From: Anopheles merus | Taxonomy: Eukaryota > Arthropoda > Insecta > Diptera > Culicidae | Length of the DNA stretch: 64,000 nucleotides | Assembly (NCBI RefSeq): GCF_017562075.2 | Contig: NC_054081.1 | Location: 25,488,605-25,552,604, forward strand | Direction: 5' to 3' | Shown here: positions 1 to 11,023 of the stretch, piece after piece | Numbering within the stretch: the stretch's first letter is position 1 | How the letters are laid out: each line of letters starts with the position of its first letter | Position numbers and translations under genes: made by a program | The notes under the pieces: model-generated | What the model was told of the DNA's origin: nothing | Databases searched by the model: none | Seen by the model: only the letters and a program-made list of their open reading frames with translations

Positions 1-1067
1 CCAAAGCTTGTTTGATTTATTTAGTGCGAGGATTAATAATCACATTGTTGCACGCTAGGCAGCACCAGTGGAGTTGTTGATATTCGTTGGTTAGCTTTAG
101 TGCATCCTCATGAATGCGCGAACAGCGGATGTGGAACGGTGAATTGCAAATATAACAGCTAATCAGGTCTCGGTTGCGCAAGAATTGCAAGTTTGCTCCA
201 TTTTTTTAAAATAATTCACAGGTCATTGACCGGTTAATAGACGCACTACGCGGGTGATGCGACCGACGAGCAATTGAAGAAAAACTAACGCAATTGCTAA
301 AAGTTTACGTATAATACGTTGTGGGCAAGCTCACTACACAACTTTTGTACCTGGAGAAAACTGATTGTTTATTAGAATAACCGAAATACGGAAAATAATC
401 ACGGAGCTATACGTAAACACGTCTGACTATGCCGAATTGACAGCTGGGGATAATCAGCCACAAAGTACGACATCGGAACGAGTTTTCGTTAAACAGCCCC
501 AAATCAGCTATAAAGAACGAGCTGGCTATTTGGCAACTCGAACGAATTAAATTTTGACAATGTCAAAACCACAAAACTCGTAAAAACTGTAATATCTGCT
601 CTTCTATGACGTGGTGCACAACTCACTAAAAAACTTGAAGCCTTCTGGAATCAGCGCCTCAAGAAATAACTTTTTATATCCTCTGTACCCTAATTGAATG
701 GTGCTTATCTCACTGGACACGAAACCAGTTGTAAGCAAAATGCATTTTGTTGTTGTTTGAAGTATCATAATTTTCAATGAAACATGGTGAGCTATCATGC
801 AACACAAGATTTGACGAACACAATTCATCTTGAACAGTTTTGATTCAACTAATTGTCACGCTGTGAATATGACTGAAACCTAAAGGAACTCAGTTTTTTT
901 TCTGAAAATAGGAGCGGAAAATAGGAAATACATATTGTTGGCTTTTTTACTAAACAGTACGTAACTTATAGGAAAAGCTTCCCTCAAACAATGTTTAACT
1001 CGTTCATTACTATTGAGAAGAACTTTCCCGTTTGCTGGTGGTGGTCCTAGTGTACTGAAATTATATA
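1..1067. other. No recognisable gene or repeat
   Basis: I see no convincing coding potential or repeat structure here. The longest open frames (365-550 plus, 604-828 minus) are short and resemble nothing I know. Because the Beat-like exons to the right are on the minus strand, this stretch would be their downstream intron or 3' side. No next Beat exon could be identified in it. Confidence 0.4.
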
Positions 1068-1369
1068 GGCATCGCGAATAAATGAACTCTTTTCAACAGT
1101 CGTTTAAAGTTCATTTTGGTTTAACCGAGTTCATTTGTTGTTCATTCCTCTTAAAATAAACGATCGTCAAAACAGCTAACGACTGCTCGATATCGCATAT
1201 AGGCAAACACGGGGAAAATCGAGCAGTATAATTAAACGACTGTTAATTTGTATCGCATACGCTCTTGACGGTCGTTTGTTTAACGGCGGCATATAAATTC
1301 TAGCAATTTTTAACGACTCTGGTTAATTTTTTATGACTGTTAATTTTAAACCATTTCTTTCGCGATGCC
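1068..1369. mobile_element. MITE, GGCATCGCGAA family, copy 1
   Basis: The stretch begins GGCATCGCGAA and ends TTCGCGATGCC, a perfect 11-bp terminal inverted repeat. A second copy lies at 11024-11373 with high identity over most of its length. It has no coding capacity and is rich in motifs such as TTAACGACTG and its complement. The size and structure fit a non-autonomous DNA transposon. No clear target duplication is visible, so the superfamily is open. Confidence 0.7.
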
Positions 1370-1535
1370 ATTTTACCCACATGGAAAACATTAATACGCA
1401 GGTAGATGAAACGAATTATGATATGGATTTAGGTTGATAAAAGTCACATTGCAAACTTTGTATTGGTCAATACGGTTAAGTTGAAATTATAACAATTTTG
1501 AGTAGACTAGACTTAATTAAACATTTTTTCTTTAC

Positions 1536-1669
1536 CGGTTTGCCATTGATCAACCACGTAATGTGAGGAGATGGACGAGCTCGTGATGTTGTACAATTTG
1601 CAATAAGCATATCACCATAATACAGCTGTTTTTTTGCAAATTCAATTGTTGGTGGTCCCTTCTGTGGCA
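1536..1669 (-). CDS. Exon of Beat-like (beaten path) immunoglobulin protein, second Ig domain, first half
   Basis: Read on the minus strand, an acceptor (TTTAATTTCAG, AG at 1671-1670) opens an exon encoding PQKGPPTIEF, then YYGDMLIANC and PSPHITWLING, ending before a GTAAAG donor at 1535. The pattern PxxGPxI...GDxxxxNCTxxxxxPxxxxxWxING is the start of the second Ig domain in the Beat family of cell-surface or secreted proteins, which in Drosophila act in motor-axon guidance and bind Side receptors. The exon takes up the codon phase left by the exon at 1739-1874. No later exon was found. This is the clearest host gene in the window; which Beat paralogue it is cannot be told. Confidence 0.8.
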
Positions 1670-1738
1670 CTGAAATTAAAATTACTAGTGTCAAAATTTG
1701 CAAAAAAATAACATGAAAACATAATTTTTGAAACTTAC

Positions 1739-1874
1739 GCATGACGTGCAATACTTCATCGTTTGATGCCTTGGTGAAGATCGGCGTGTCAGTAGATACT
1801 TCGCAATAGTACGAGCCTGATGCGTCGTAGTCTAAATTCTTTAGAGTCAGTGTAGATGGAGTAACCTTTTTCCA
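1739..1874 (-). CDS. Exon of Beat-like immunoglobulin protein, first Ig domain, second half
   Basis: On the minus strand this exon follows an acceptor AG at 1876-1875 and ends at a GTAAGT donor at 1738-1733. It encodes TPSTLTLKNLDYDASGSYYC followed by EVSTDTPIFTKASNDE. The motif LxxLDxxxSGxYxCEVSTxxPxF is diagnostic of the first (V-type) Ig domain of Beat proteins, with the YxC cysteine visible. The intron to the next exon is only about 69 bp, and the phases match (0 in, 1 out). The upstream exons for the signal peptide and first half of Ig1 were not located; they would lie at higher coordinates, where transposon insertions at 2.4-5 kb may have lengthened the intron. Confidence 0.82.
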
Positions 1875-1971
1875 CTATCAATCGAGATATAAAATATAGA
1901 AAAAAAGTTTTAAAAATTTTACGTTACTTTAATAGTAAATAGTAAACATAATAGCTAACGTGGAATCGAAC

Positions 1972-2160
1972 TACAGCGGAACGCCGCATAGCGAGTTTAG
2001 TTCGTTCTAGCTATTCACTCGTTATGCGGATGGTTTATTTCCATATAATTTCAATAAAAAGTCAAATACAGCGAAACCCTCATCAACGAGTTTAATCCGT
2101 CCCAATGACTCACTCGTTATGCGGGAGGCATTTTTTCATACAATTTATGTATGATGGGTG
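1972..2160 (+). repeat. Two degenerate tandem units of about 95 bp
   Basis: Two adjacent units both begin TACAGCG, share CGAGTTTA and CACTCGTTATGCGG at corresponding positions, and end in AT-rich tails. They start at 1972 and 2067. There is no coding capacity. The stretch lies in what would be the intron upstream of the Beat-like exons. Confidence 0.5.
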
Positions 2161-2422
2161 ACGAATGAAAAAGTCTTTGGTCCGCGATAACAGGTCGGAT
2201 GAGAGCGTGACTTGATTAACCAGGTATGGAATAGCGGACAGCGGATGCGGATAATCGCACACGGAGATCGAAGTGAAACACATATATGAAGAACTTAAAC
2301 CATTTTTGTAAATTTGGACTGAGTAGTACTACCTCTTTTCTCTTTTTCCTACATTAACCTTCGTTTCTATGACCATAAATACAACCTCACCTTTATGACC
2401 ACCTACCACCCGGGTAGGTAAT

Positions 2423-2641
2423 TCTTCTTCTTCTTCTTTTTGGCTCAACAACCGTTGTCGGTCAAGGCCTGCCTGTTCCACTTATGGGGTTGGCTTTCAG
2501 TGACTTTTGGATTACTCCCCATGGCAGAATAGTCGGTGCCTACGTATGGCGGCAAGGTCTAGTTGGGGCTTGAACCCATGACGGGCATGTTGTTAAGTCG
2601 TACGAGTTGACGACTGTACCATGAGGCCGGCTTAGGTGACA
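2423..2641 (-). mobile_element. tRNA-derived SINE (SINE200-like), copy 1
   Basis: On the minus strand the element starts with an A-box-like TGGTACAGTCGTC and a B-box-like GGTTCAAGCCC, the internal Pol III promoter of a tRNA-derived SINE, and ends in a GAA-rich tail. It is flanked by a perfect 12-bp target-site duplication, CGGGTAGGTAAT, at 2411-2422 and 2642-2653. Two further copies lie at 48861-49075 and 58876-59081. The intact duplication implies retrotransposition and a fairly recent insertion. Confidence 0.85.
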
Positions 2642-2945
2642 CGGGTAGGTAATAGATACAATAAAAGGTTTTGGTCTCGGTAAGTCGTTGATTTTGTAAT
2701 GATATGTATAGCAATGTATGTAGTTATATTTATAGAATCTATTCCAAAAGTTTTCTAGCTCCTAATATTATTCTTAAGTCACATAGATTGAAATGATTGC
2801 CCCTACAGCCAGGAAGACCTGTATTAGTGTCAGTTGAAATAATTGCTTTGCATTCAATTTACGTAACTAAAAACCATACATCATTAATTTAGGACATAAA
2901 AAGAAGTATTGTTGTTATAAATGCATAGAATGAATTAAATAAGAC

Positions 2946-3338
2946 TGTTGGCACGATATCTACCTCGTGTAGATCAGCAGCCGTAATGTTTATAAAACAA
3001 CGAGCTGTCAAGGACAGCTCGAAAAATATACGAAGAAAGCACCAGATGGCGCTGTAAAACAGATAAGGACAAAAAGATATCCCAAAGTCGAAACAGCTAG
3101 ATTATCAAAAATAGGGCCCATTAGGATAAAGTTCGGCAGCGGTCGCGAAATAGGGTCAAATGCGGTCAAGACTGATCAGCTGTTCGTAAAAATAGGCGCC
3201 ATCGAGAAAGTTAGGCCAGTAGCAAAAGTCAATCGACCGAAGAAAGACTAATTTTTAAACTGTGCAATAAATCCTACAAAAGCCAGTTCTAAGAAAGTCT
3301 ATCCAGCTACTCACCAAACCAGGCCAGGCGTAACAACA
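2946..3338 (+). mobile_element. Solo LTR, BEL/Pao-like
   Basis: The 393-bp stretch begins TGTTGGCACG and ends AACAACA. It is flanked by the 4-bp direct repeat AGAC (2942-2945 and 3339-3342). Its first nine bases match the LTR start of the BEL element at 30728, and it contains a TATAAA-like box and an AATAAA-type polyadenylation signal. No internal retrotransposon sequence adjoins it, so it is best read as a solo LTR left by LTR-LTR recombination. The BEL assignment rests on the shared start and similar length. Confidence 0.6.
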
Positions 3339-3410
3339 AGACATTTTTTTACCAATTCAAATACAAATTCCCCTAAAAATGTGTTGTCCCAGATCAAGAA
3401 AAAGCAGATA

Positions 3411-3714
3411 CAGGTAGTCCCCGAGATACGCGGTCTTCTAAATTTGACAGCTCCCTAAGCAAATTGACATTTGCTAAATAATGCCCCTTTTGGTCGAATT
3501 AAAAAAGGTCATTCAAAACGGTGACGAAATTTAACCATCAGCCAAAATCATACCAATTAATATCTTTGGTCGTTAAAACAATTCATTACATGCCAAATTA
3601 CATGAGAAATTAGCTATATTTTGGCTGAAAATAGCGTGATTCGACTTACGTGGAAATTCGAGATACGCGGTTTCTTCTCGGTCCCCATTAAAAGCGTATC
3701 TCGGGGACCGCCTG
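3411..3714. mobile_element. MITE, CAGGTAGTCCCCGAGATACGC family, copy 1
   Basis: The ends are inverted repeats: CAGGTAGTCCCCGAGATACGC at the left and the complement of CAGGCGGTCCCCGAGATACGC at the right, flanked by TA dinucleotides (3409-3410, 3715-3716). CGAGATACGCGG also recurs just inside both ends. A diverged copy is at 15328-15683. TA duplication and CAGG termini fit a Tc1/mariner-type MITE. Confidence 0.75.
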
Positions 3715-3716
3715 TA

Positions 3717-4211
3717 TATATAAATAACATGTATCACCACCATACGCAACACTTCCAAGTGGAAACAGTAATGCATTGAGTCACGAGCAAGTAAATGAAG
3801 AATGCATGCAAAATCACACTCATCAATACACATCGCACTTGTGACACAGGCTTCTAAGGGAGGTACACTACACACTTAAATCCACGTCATGCCCACTTCC
3901 ACGACCGAAGCCCAAGAGGGCCTCAAATATTGTCGGTACGGAATAGGTACGTTCAGACACTGCATATTTTTGTTTCCAAATCTTTCCCTTTGCACCAGAA
4001 ACAAGTGTCAAAAAAGTTTTACCAATAATTTAGCATTCACACACCACGAATCTTAGCAGGATACAATTACAGTAATTTAACAAAATAATTCGTAAAACAT
4101 GAGTTGTTGTACAAAATACACTACCCTACTAGCAAATAGAGTGGAAAAGTGTGTGACTTTCAGGCAAGGGTCATGTTGAAGCAGGGACAGATCGTGGGAA
4201 ATACGCGGAAT
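3717..4211. other. No gene recognised
   Basis: Nothing with coding or repeat structure was recognised in this stretch. The minus-strand frame at 3573-3875 overlaps the MITE and looks like chance. Confidence 0.4.
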
Positions 4212-5031
4212 TAAGACCGTGTCTGTGCTCCATCGGATGCGATTTTATTTATTTATTTATTTATTTATTTCATACACAACCGACGGACCATCGTGTCTAA
4301 TCGGCAACCTTATAATTATATTAAGATATATATAACAATGATCATTTATAATATATAAATAGACCTCTAGTTATAAGCTAACATGAAATGTGACGTAGAC
4401 GAAATTTCTCCTTGAACGTAGATGTAGACATACTAAAATCGAACAAATCTAACACTTCATTGAACTCGAGGGACATACGTATAATGGGGTGTCCCTGTCT
4501 ATGGTTGTTGCGGGTACGCGGTACACGGAGATGGAAATTGGATCTAAGAATCCGACAGGGAGCGAACAAATTGATGCTGGCTCTCCGGGCTGCCGGCTGG
4601 CTGCCGGGGAATCGATCTCTCCGTTAAGGAGCCGGAATATGAAAAGGTATTGGGCGTTTTTAAGTCGAGAGCAGAGTGCTTCAAGTCCGAGAAGCAGACA
4701 CCGCTGATGGTAGGATATTGGATAGCAGGATTTCCCGCTGATTTTATGGGATATTTTATAGGCCTGTCAAAATTACATATGGAATTTGACAGATAACATC
4801 ACACGTGCGATTTCGTCGTACGACGGAATCAAAAAAATTGATTTCTTTGGACGCCGCATCCGATGATATCTGTCAAACTAATTGTGTGATGTTTTGAACG
4901 GACAACCTCAAACAATTTTTTAATAAACGTTAAACTATTAAAATCATAAAATAATCGCAATATGAATCGAAAAAGCGTTTGACAGCACGTGCGATAAAAT
5001 CGCATGCGATGAAGCACAGACACGGCCCTTA
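4212..5031. mobile_element. 820-bp inverted-repeat DNA element
   Basis: About 38 bp at 4212-4249 (TAAGACCGTGTCTGTGCT and onward) match the reverse complement of 4994-5031 with few differences, including the shared ATGCGATTTTAT part. The left arm runs into an ATTT microsatellite at 4238-4270. The interior has only short open frames with no recognised domain. This looks like a non-autonomous DNA transposon or fold-back element; no other copy is in the window and the superfamily is unknown. Confidence 0.55.
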
Positions 5032-6269
5032 CGCGAAGGCGAGAGCGTGTTTGCTTTCCACGCAGTTTCTGCACTCACACAATTGCACAAGTGTGGATGT
5101 GTGCGTTCACTTTTAGTCAGCGCGCTCAGCTTGGTTGTCTCCCCAAATGACATTTGCTCGAAATTGTTTTCCCATAACTGCTCGATTAGTACTCAATACG
5201 CCTGAAATTGTGGATTTGTGTGTGATCAGGTGTGTTGAAAGCGCAAAGATTCGGTGATTTCGTAAATAAGACTTTCTTCTATCGATTGACAATGTCGTCG
5301 AGCTCATTATTCATTCATAGCTATAATTTTTTGATGAAAAACAAAAGCAAATTTTGTGTGATGTTATTATTTAAAAAATGAGTGTTATTTAAATATAAAA
5401 CAGGAACATGACCAACTATAACGAAAGGAAACACCGTTTCCTAGCAAATCTAGAAGAAGGTAACGAAAAAGCCGCATCACAGTTGATTTTAAAGGACTTT
5501 TTCTGAATTGTTTTAGTTTGAATTGTTTTGTTTGGTGCAGTTTAAGGGAAGTTTAAGGCTCCAGTTTAAGGGAATTTACTCGAATTCCCGATTATTCGTG
5601 CTCGAAAATGTCAATTGGGTCGTAGCGGCATGCTGATATCGGTGTCACGAGCACTAGTGCAGTGAGTGTTCCTCGTGAGCTCCCTTTCTTGCTACCATAC
5701 AAAATCGCCAGTACAGTTCAAGCCTTTGCAGTGTGAAGCCGTGCGCGTTTTAGCCTAACTTACGGGGACCCGATGTTATTTGAATGGAAGTGTTGAAGTG
5801 TTTTTTATTCAAATTCACATTACAGAGTTTTCCAAATCAGTGTCGAAAGAAAACATTGTTATTTACCACGTGCTAAACGTTATTCCACATCGATCTGACA
5901 TTCCATTTCATTGACTGTTCCATGCACTGAATATCCGGAATGTGGCAAAGGCAGACAGGACGCTTTGAATGACGCATATTTCAAGGTTGGACAAATCAAT
6001 CCCCGCCAATCAGGTCCTTGGGAGCGAAACTTGAGCAGTTTGATTCGCCGTATCCAACTCTTTTGTTGTTTAACATTTTTTTGCTAACAGAGGAGACAGG
6101 GATGTTCAAGGTTCCTCAGTCACGGGGCATGATGGTCGTTCGTCCACAGGAACAACCTTCTAGCCCTTCTAGAACTCCGTTAGAAGCGTAAACTGCGTGG
6201 TGCTAGATATTTCTTATATGTTATTTGTTATCTATTAATTAAAATTCAACGGACCGCAAGTGGCCCACT
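5032..6269. other. Unassigned region with one small plus-strand ORF
   Basis: No family was recognised. A short ORF at 5408-5506 starts MTNYNERKHRFL and contains LANLEEGNEKAAS; a GTAACG after codon 18 could be a splice donor, so a 5' exon of a host gene is possible but unproven. The last part (about 6180-6300), read on the minus strand, is the 3' untranslated tail of the CR1 fragment that follows, with ATGAATGAATG repeats. Confidence 0.25.
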
Positions 6270-7494
6270 TGAAGCGAATTCATTTACATTCATTCATTAT
6301 AACATAGTCGCATTTCGGTCATTCATTTGTCACGCTTAGTCTTAAGTAACATAATTAACATGTAAAAGGTCGCACGACACGAATACTATTTAACAATGCG
6401 GTGCGCGATATGTCAGGTTGATGACGATCACAAATAACATTAAACTCACGGCACATACGAATAAACGGATCAGAGGAGCCAAAGCGAGTGCGGAGTTCCT
6501 CCACATCAAGTAGCGATCTAGCTCGGAGCGATCTCGGCGGGACATACAAGTTAAGCTTCGAAAGAAGCGCGGGCGAGTCGATCCGATTGTCAAGAAGTCC
6601 CGCGACAAACAGCCTATGAGCGTTGCAGTTCCGTTGCTTCAAAGTCTCGATGCCAAGCAACGCACAGCGTCCCTCATATTCCAGTTGGACACTCCAGGAG
6701 CGCAAGCGAACCGCGTGAATTTGCGCTGGATAGACTCTAAACGAGCTAGGGGGCGAGCAGCTGTAGGCCACCATACTACCGAAGCGTATTCTAGCACTGG
6801 CCGCACCAAAGCGCAGTATAGCGTCTTGATGCAGACCGGGTCAGTGATGTCTCGTGCTATTTGTTTTAGTAAGCCGATCAATTGGTTATCCTTAGTGACA
6901 ACGTGCTCTAGCTGGTCGTGGAAGCTCAATTTTTCGTCAAGGAGCACTCCTAGATCCGTGATACAGCTTTTGCGCCCAATGGTAGATCCATTTAACGCAT
7001 AGTCATACACTAAGCGGCACTGCTTTCTCGCAAACGTAACGACAATACACTTCTCGACGCACAATTCAAGACCATTCAAAGAGCACCATGACTGGAAGGC
7101 ACTTAGAGTGGCTTGAAGGCGGAGTTGGTCTGACCGGTCACGGATAGGCAGGAACAGCTTCGCGTCGTCTGCATACAGTAGGTGGCTGTCAGGAGGGAGC
7201 AACCGTGTTACGTCATCAGGAAAATGACAAACAGCAGCGGTCCAAGGTTACTCCACTGCGGCACTCCCGAAGAAGCATCGATACGGCGCGACGTATGGGG
7301 TCCCATCTTCACGCAGTATGTGCGACCAGCAAGATAGGAACGCATCCAGGCCAGCAGCTGCACAGGCAGGCCAAGCGTTTCGGCAATTTGGGGCAATATA
7401 AGAGCTGCACCGGCAATTTGGGTGCCGAGTAATGACAAAATAAGCCAGCAAAAGGTGATGCGCTTGGGTTAAACATTATTGATACAGGGTTTAC
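6270..7494 (-). pseudogene. CR1-clade non-LTR retrotransposon, 3' part of ORF2 (CR1-C)
   Basis: Minus-strand reading shows the reverse transcriptase palm from LLAWMRSYLAGRTY and SSGVPQWSNLGPLLF through the catalytic YADD (SHLLYADDAKLFL) to the thumb-type CITDLGVLLDEKLSF and LVRPVLEYASVVW, then a C-terminal part ending near 6355. The endonuclease and ORF1 are absent, so it is 5'-truncated. It carries at least two frameshifts, near 7218 and near 6700. The pattern fits the CR1/Jockey group, most like Anopheles T1/Q-type CR1. The same element in opposite orientation starts at about 63590. A MITE abuts its upstream end. Confidence 0.75.
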
Positions 7495-7961
7495 CAGCAT
7501 AATAAACGACTGTCCACTAGTTTATAACAATAGTCGTTTTGAATAGACACCGCTTTCCACCACTTGCTCACACGTCAGATGGTGTAAGCTACTCTGTCCA
7601 ATTTAATTACACAATTTTCGCCTTCGATTGCACAACGGTAGGATTCGGCACGGTTTCTTGTGGTTCTTTTGTAATCAACAAAATTAATGTTTTGATTTAT
7701 TGAAATATATGGTTTATACTGCATATTCCTTGAATAAAAGAAGAAGTGTTTGAAAATGTTTGGCTCTTGCAAAAAAATTCCCAACAAAACAAACTGTGCC
7801 AAATCTGACAGTTGCTAATCGAAGGCGAAAATTGTGTTATTGAATTGGACAGAGTAGCTTACACCATCTGACGTGTGAGTAAGTGGTGGAAAGCGGTGTC
7901 TATTCAAAACGACTATTGTTATAAACTAGTGGACAGTTGTTTATTATCCTGGTAAACCCTG
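7495..7961. mobile_element. Fold-back MITE, CAGGGTTTACCA family
   Basis: The element has very long inverted repeats: the first 130 or so bases, starting CAGGGTTTACCAGCATAATA, return in reverse complement at the end. It is flanked by TA (7493-7494, 7962-7963). The centre is unique and AT-rich. CAGGGTTT termini and a TA target are shared with the fold-back MITEs at 14556 and 25926, so one transposase superfamily, probably Tc1/mariner-like, may have moved all three. Confidence 0.8.
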
Positions 7962-8090
7962 TAAGTCAGCAAAAATTTAGTATTTAAGGATCGTTAATTT
8001 TGATTAACATATATGTATGCCTAAAAGTACCCTGGGTGGAAGTTTTTTTTTTTAAATAAGTGCTCGAGTCGGCGTGAACTACGCCTGTCT

Positions 8091-8326
8091 CGAGAAGTTT
8101 TATCCGAAAGAAGTTTCGCAAAAACTACAACGGGACTCCTCACGGAACTACTCTATACACTGTAATATAAACTTGACTAATGTTCCATGGAGTCCTCAAA
8201 TCGACAAGGCCCCTGGCGGTTTGACTGATACTGACTACTACAAACAATCTGTGACAGTTTCACACACGCTCAATCAGTCGTATGTAACACCAATACAATA
8301 AAAAACAAAAATTGAACACATGTCCT
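8091..8326 (+). repeat. Left copy of inverted-duplication spacer
   Basis: This stretch reappears in reverse complement at about 63327-63575, for example GGGACTCCTCACGGAACTAC and CTGACTACTACAAACAATC. Its own content is not recognised; a 75-codon open frame starts at 8074 but matches no family I know. In both places it sits between an RTE copy and a CR1-C fragment, which shows that the three-part block was duplicated as a unit. Confidence 0.7.
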
Positions 8327-10343
8327 CATGAAGAAGAGGAGAAGGACCTAATTGGTCCAGTTTGCTGCAGCGCACAATCTGGTTGCTGGAAGTCCCAAAT
8401 TTGCGATGAGGAACATCCAGAATGTTACATGGGCGCACCCGGACGAAGTAACCCTCAACCAGATTGACCACGTGTTAGTAAGCCGCCGTCGAGTCTGTTA
8501 AATGTCAGAACATATCGAGGAGCCAATATCGATTCCGATCACTACTTGGTTTGTTTAGTTATACGTTGTAGAATCGTCCGCTCCCGTACCACTGGGAGAA
8601 AACACGCAGCCTCGGCTCAACACGGACTCTTTAAGGGACATTACTGTCCAACAGGAATTCAAAGCCGCTTTGGACGAGTCTCTACTGCCAGAAAACAGAT
8701 ATGAAACTACGAGCGAGAGGTGTAACGCTCTAAACAAAAATAATAAACTGTGCAAGAAATATACTTCCACCACGTCGTGGCAACACCAAATCTGGCTGGT
8801 TCGACGATGAATGCAAACAAGTGACCGAACGTAAGAATGCTGCATACCGAGCAATGCAGCAACGGCATAGAACGCGGGTATGCGCAGAGGAATATTCACG
8901 GCTCAGACGCGAAGAGAAACGAGTTCACCACTAAAATAAACATGATTTGAAGAGCAAAACATGCGGGAACTTGAGCAAACCAGAGAGGCGTACGGACCGA
9001 CACGAAAGTTTTACCAAGCGATAGTAGGTCACCGAAACAACGTTGTACCTAAGGTAACCTGCTATCGCAACAAGGATGGAGATCTGGTCAGTAACCAGCC
9101 AGAGGTCCTCTGGGCTCAGTACTGGTCAAGAATGGAGGTGCATGACTAGAAAACGAGATTCATCTAATTGTTACTGAGGTGTGGGATAGCGAATCGATGC
9201 CTTGTGACTGGAATCTCGGCATCGTCTACCCCATAAACAAGAAGGGAGACAGGTGGGACTGCAACAACTACAGAGGTGCTGAATACCGCCTAAAAAATAT
9301 TTTCCATGATCCTTCAAGGTCGTCTTTACCCGCACGTCGAAGAGATAGTCAGAAACTATCAAAGAGGATTCCGAAACGGAAAATCTACCACTGATCAGAT
9401 CTTCACCATGTGGCAGATCTTGGAGAAGATGGCTGAATACAGAAACGACACATACCATCTTTTCATTGACTTCAAAGCCGCATATGATAGCATAGCCAGG
9501 GTAAACTGTATGACGCTATGAGCTCTTTTGGAATCTCGGCCAAACCGATAGGGCTAGTTAGAATGACTATGACCAACGTCACATGCCAGGTGAGGGTGGA
9601 TAGAAAACTCTCAGGACCTTTTGCTACCACCAAGGGTCTGCGCCAGGGGGACGGGCTTGCCTGTCTCCTATTCAACTTGACGCTAGAGAGGGCCATCCGC
9701 GACTCTAGGGTGGAGACTACGGGAACCATCTTCTATAAGTCAACCCAGATCCTGGCATATGCTGATGATATAGACATCATTGGTCTGCGGCTCTCCTATG
9801 TAGCAGAAGCCTACCAACGGATTGAGCAGGCGGCAGAGAGCCTCGGATTGCAGATAAACGAGGCAAAGACCAAACTGATGGTGGCAACATCAGCGGGCCC
9901 GCCAACAAATAATCAGAATCTACGTAGGCGTGACGTGCAGATAGGTGAACGCACTTTTGAAGTCGTCCCACAATTCACCTATCTGGGGTCTAAGGTCAGC
10001 AACGACAATAGCATGGAAGCTGAGTTGTGCGCAAGGATGCTGGCTGCCAACCGGTCATTCTACAGCCTGAAAATCAGTTCACCTCAAAGAACCTGTCGCG
10101 ACGGACGAAGCTGGGACTATATAGTACCTATATAGTACTAGTACTCACATACGCCTCTGAGACATGGACACTGTCAAATCTGACGAAACCCTCTTAGCCG
10201 CGTTCGAGAGGAAGATGCTCAGAAGGATACTTGGCCCCGTATGTGTGGAAGGACAATGGAGGAGCCGCTATAATGACGAGCTATACGAGATGTACGGCGA
10301 CCTCACTGTCGTGAAGCGTATCAAGCTCGCCAGGCTTCGTTGG
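8327..10343 (+). pseudogene. RTE-clade non-LTR retrotransposon, broken copy (left arm)
   Basis: Fragments of one RTE protein run left to right: endonuclease C-terminus (WAHPDEVTLNQIDH region, SDHY), linker, and reverse transcriptase with GFRNGKSTTDQIF, FIDFKAAYDS, GLRQGDGLACLLFN and the catalytic YADDIDIIGL, then FTYLGSKVSNDNSM and RRILGPVCVEGQWR. It is close to the complete copy at 22087-25200. It has an internal deletion near 8350 that joins the endonuclease ends, another near 9125, and frameshifts. The deletion near 8350 is shared with the copy at 61400-63326, so the two descend from one deleted ancestor. Confidence 0.8.
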
Positions 10344-10566
10344 GTATATGTTTCCTGTTGCCCGCGTTTGAAAAATGTGTAGCGGTTAAAGTAGCCCGAA
10401 AAGGGCCCACTTGGACCGATCGGTATATAAATTCGTGGATCTCTCCAACCTACAAAAAAGGCGAAAAGTCCCCCAAGCCGCAAACTTTAGGGGAATTACA
10501 TCACTATGCGCAGGTGCGAAGGTCTTCGAGAAAATTATCCTTCATGAACGATGCAAATAGCAGTCA
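10344..10566 (+). pseudogene. CR1-type reverse transcriptase fragment
   Basis: Degenerate reading frames contain ISPTYKKGEKSP and, in another frame, KVFEKIILHERC, the conserved start of a CR1/Jockey reverse transcriptase (PIYKKGD... KVFEKI). Both ends are truncated, by the RTE copy on the left and a MITE remnant on the right. It is too short to assign to a family. Confidence 0.5.
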
Positions 10567-10608
10567 GGCTAAAATTTCTGCGTACGAACTTAAAACGAGA
10601 AGGGCCCC
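10567..10608 (+). mobile_element. Terminal remnant of the GGGGCCC MITE
   Basis: The sequence matches the right end of the MITE at 20774-21275, sharing TACGAACTTAAAA and the AAGGGCCCC terminus. Only about 40 bp remain. Confidence 0.5.
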
Positions 10609-11023
10609 AATGTCGGATTCTTGGTGAGACACATTAGCACACATTGCATTAGCTTTCTGCGGAGAACACAGTACAAGATAAGAGAGCGATGAGAGCGTTT
10701 CATTGGCTTTCGATCGTTCACTACATTTCCGATCCTCGCCCAATGAAACATTCTGGACCTAGCTTGAACAAAAACTGGGCTGTCTTGCTTTATCTTCCAT
10801 ACCGCACCTGCTTGCACTCATTCGCGAGCGTAGAAATATACTCTCCCGATTTCAAGTTCTCGCGAATTGCCTGCTGCTGTAAGAATGTATGGGTGAATGT
10901 GTATCGTGTTTCTCTGTGCTTCCTCTTCTCCCTCTTCGTTCGAACCCCCTTCTTCCATCGATTCGATGCGCGATTCCTGATTCAACCGCGCAGTAACATT
11001 TGTAAGGTTCCGTGACAATAGCC
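10609..11023. other. No feature recognised
   Basis: Open frames on both strands are short and uninformative. A short inverted pair (TTTCATTGG near 10700, CCAATGAAA near 10740) is the only structure noticed. Confidence 0.35.

Noticed and set aside
604..828. Further Beat exon on the minus strand (SSEISTIQLGYR)
   Set aside because: The possible acceptor gives a stop in the phase required by the preceding exon, and the similarity is too weak.
5690..5760. Repeat shared with 60590-60660
   Set aside because: Only short interrupted matches (CCAGTACAG, GTGCGCGTTTT) are visible; too weak to call by eye.
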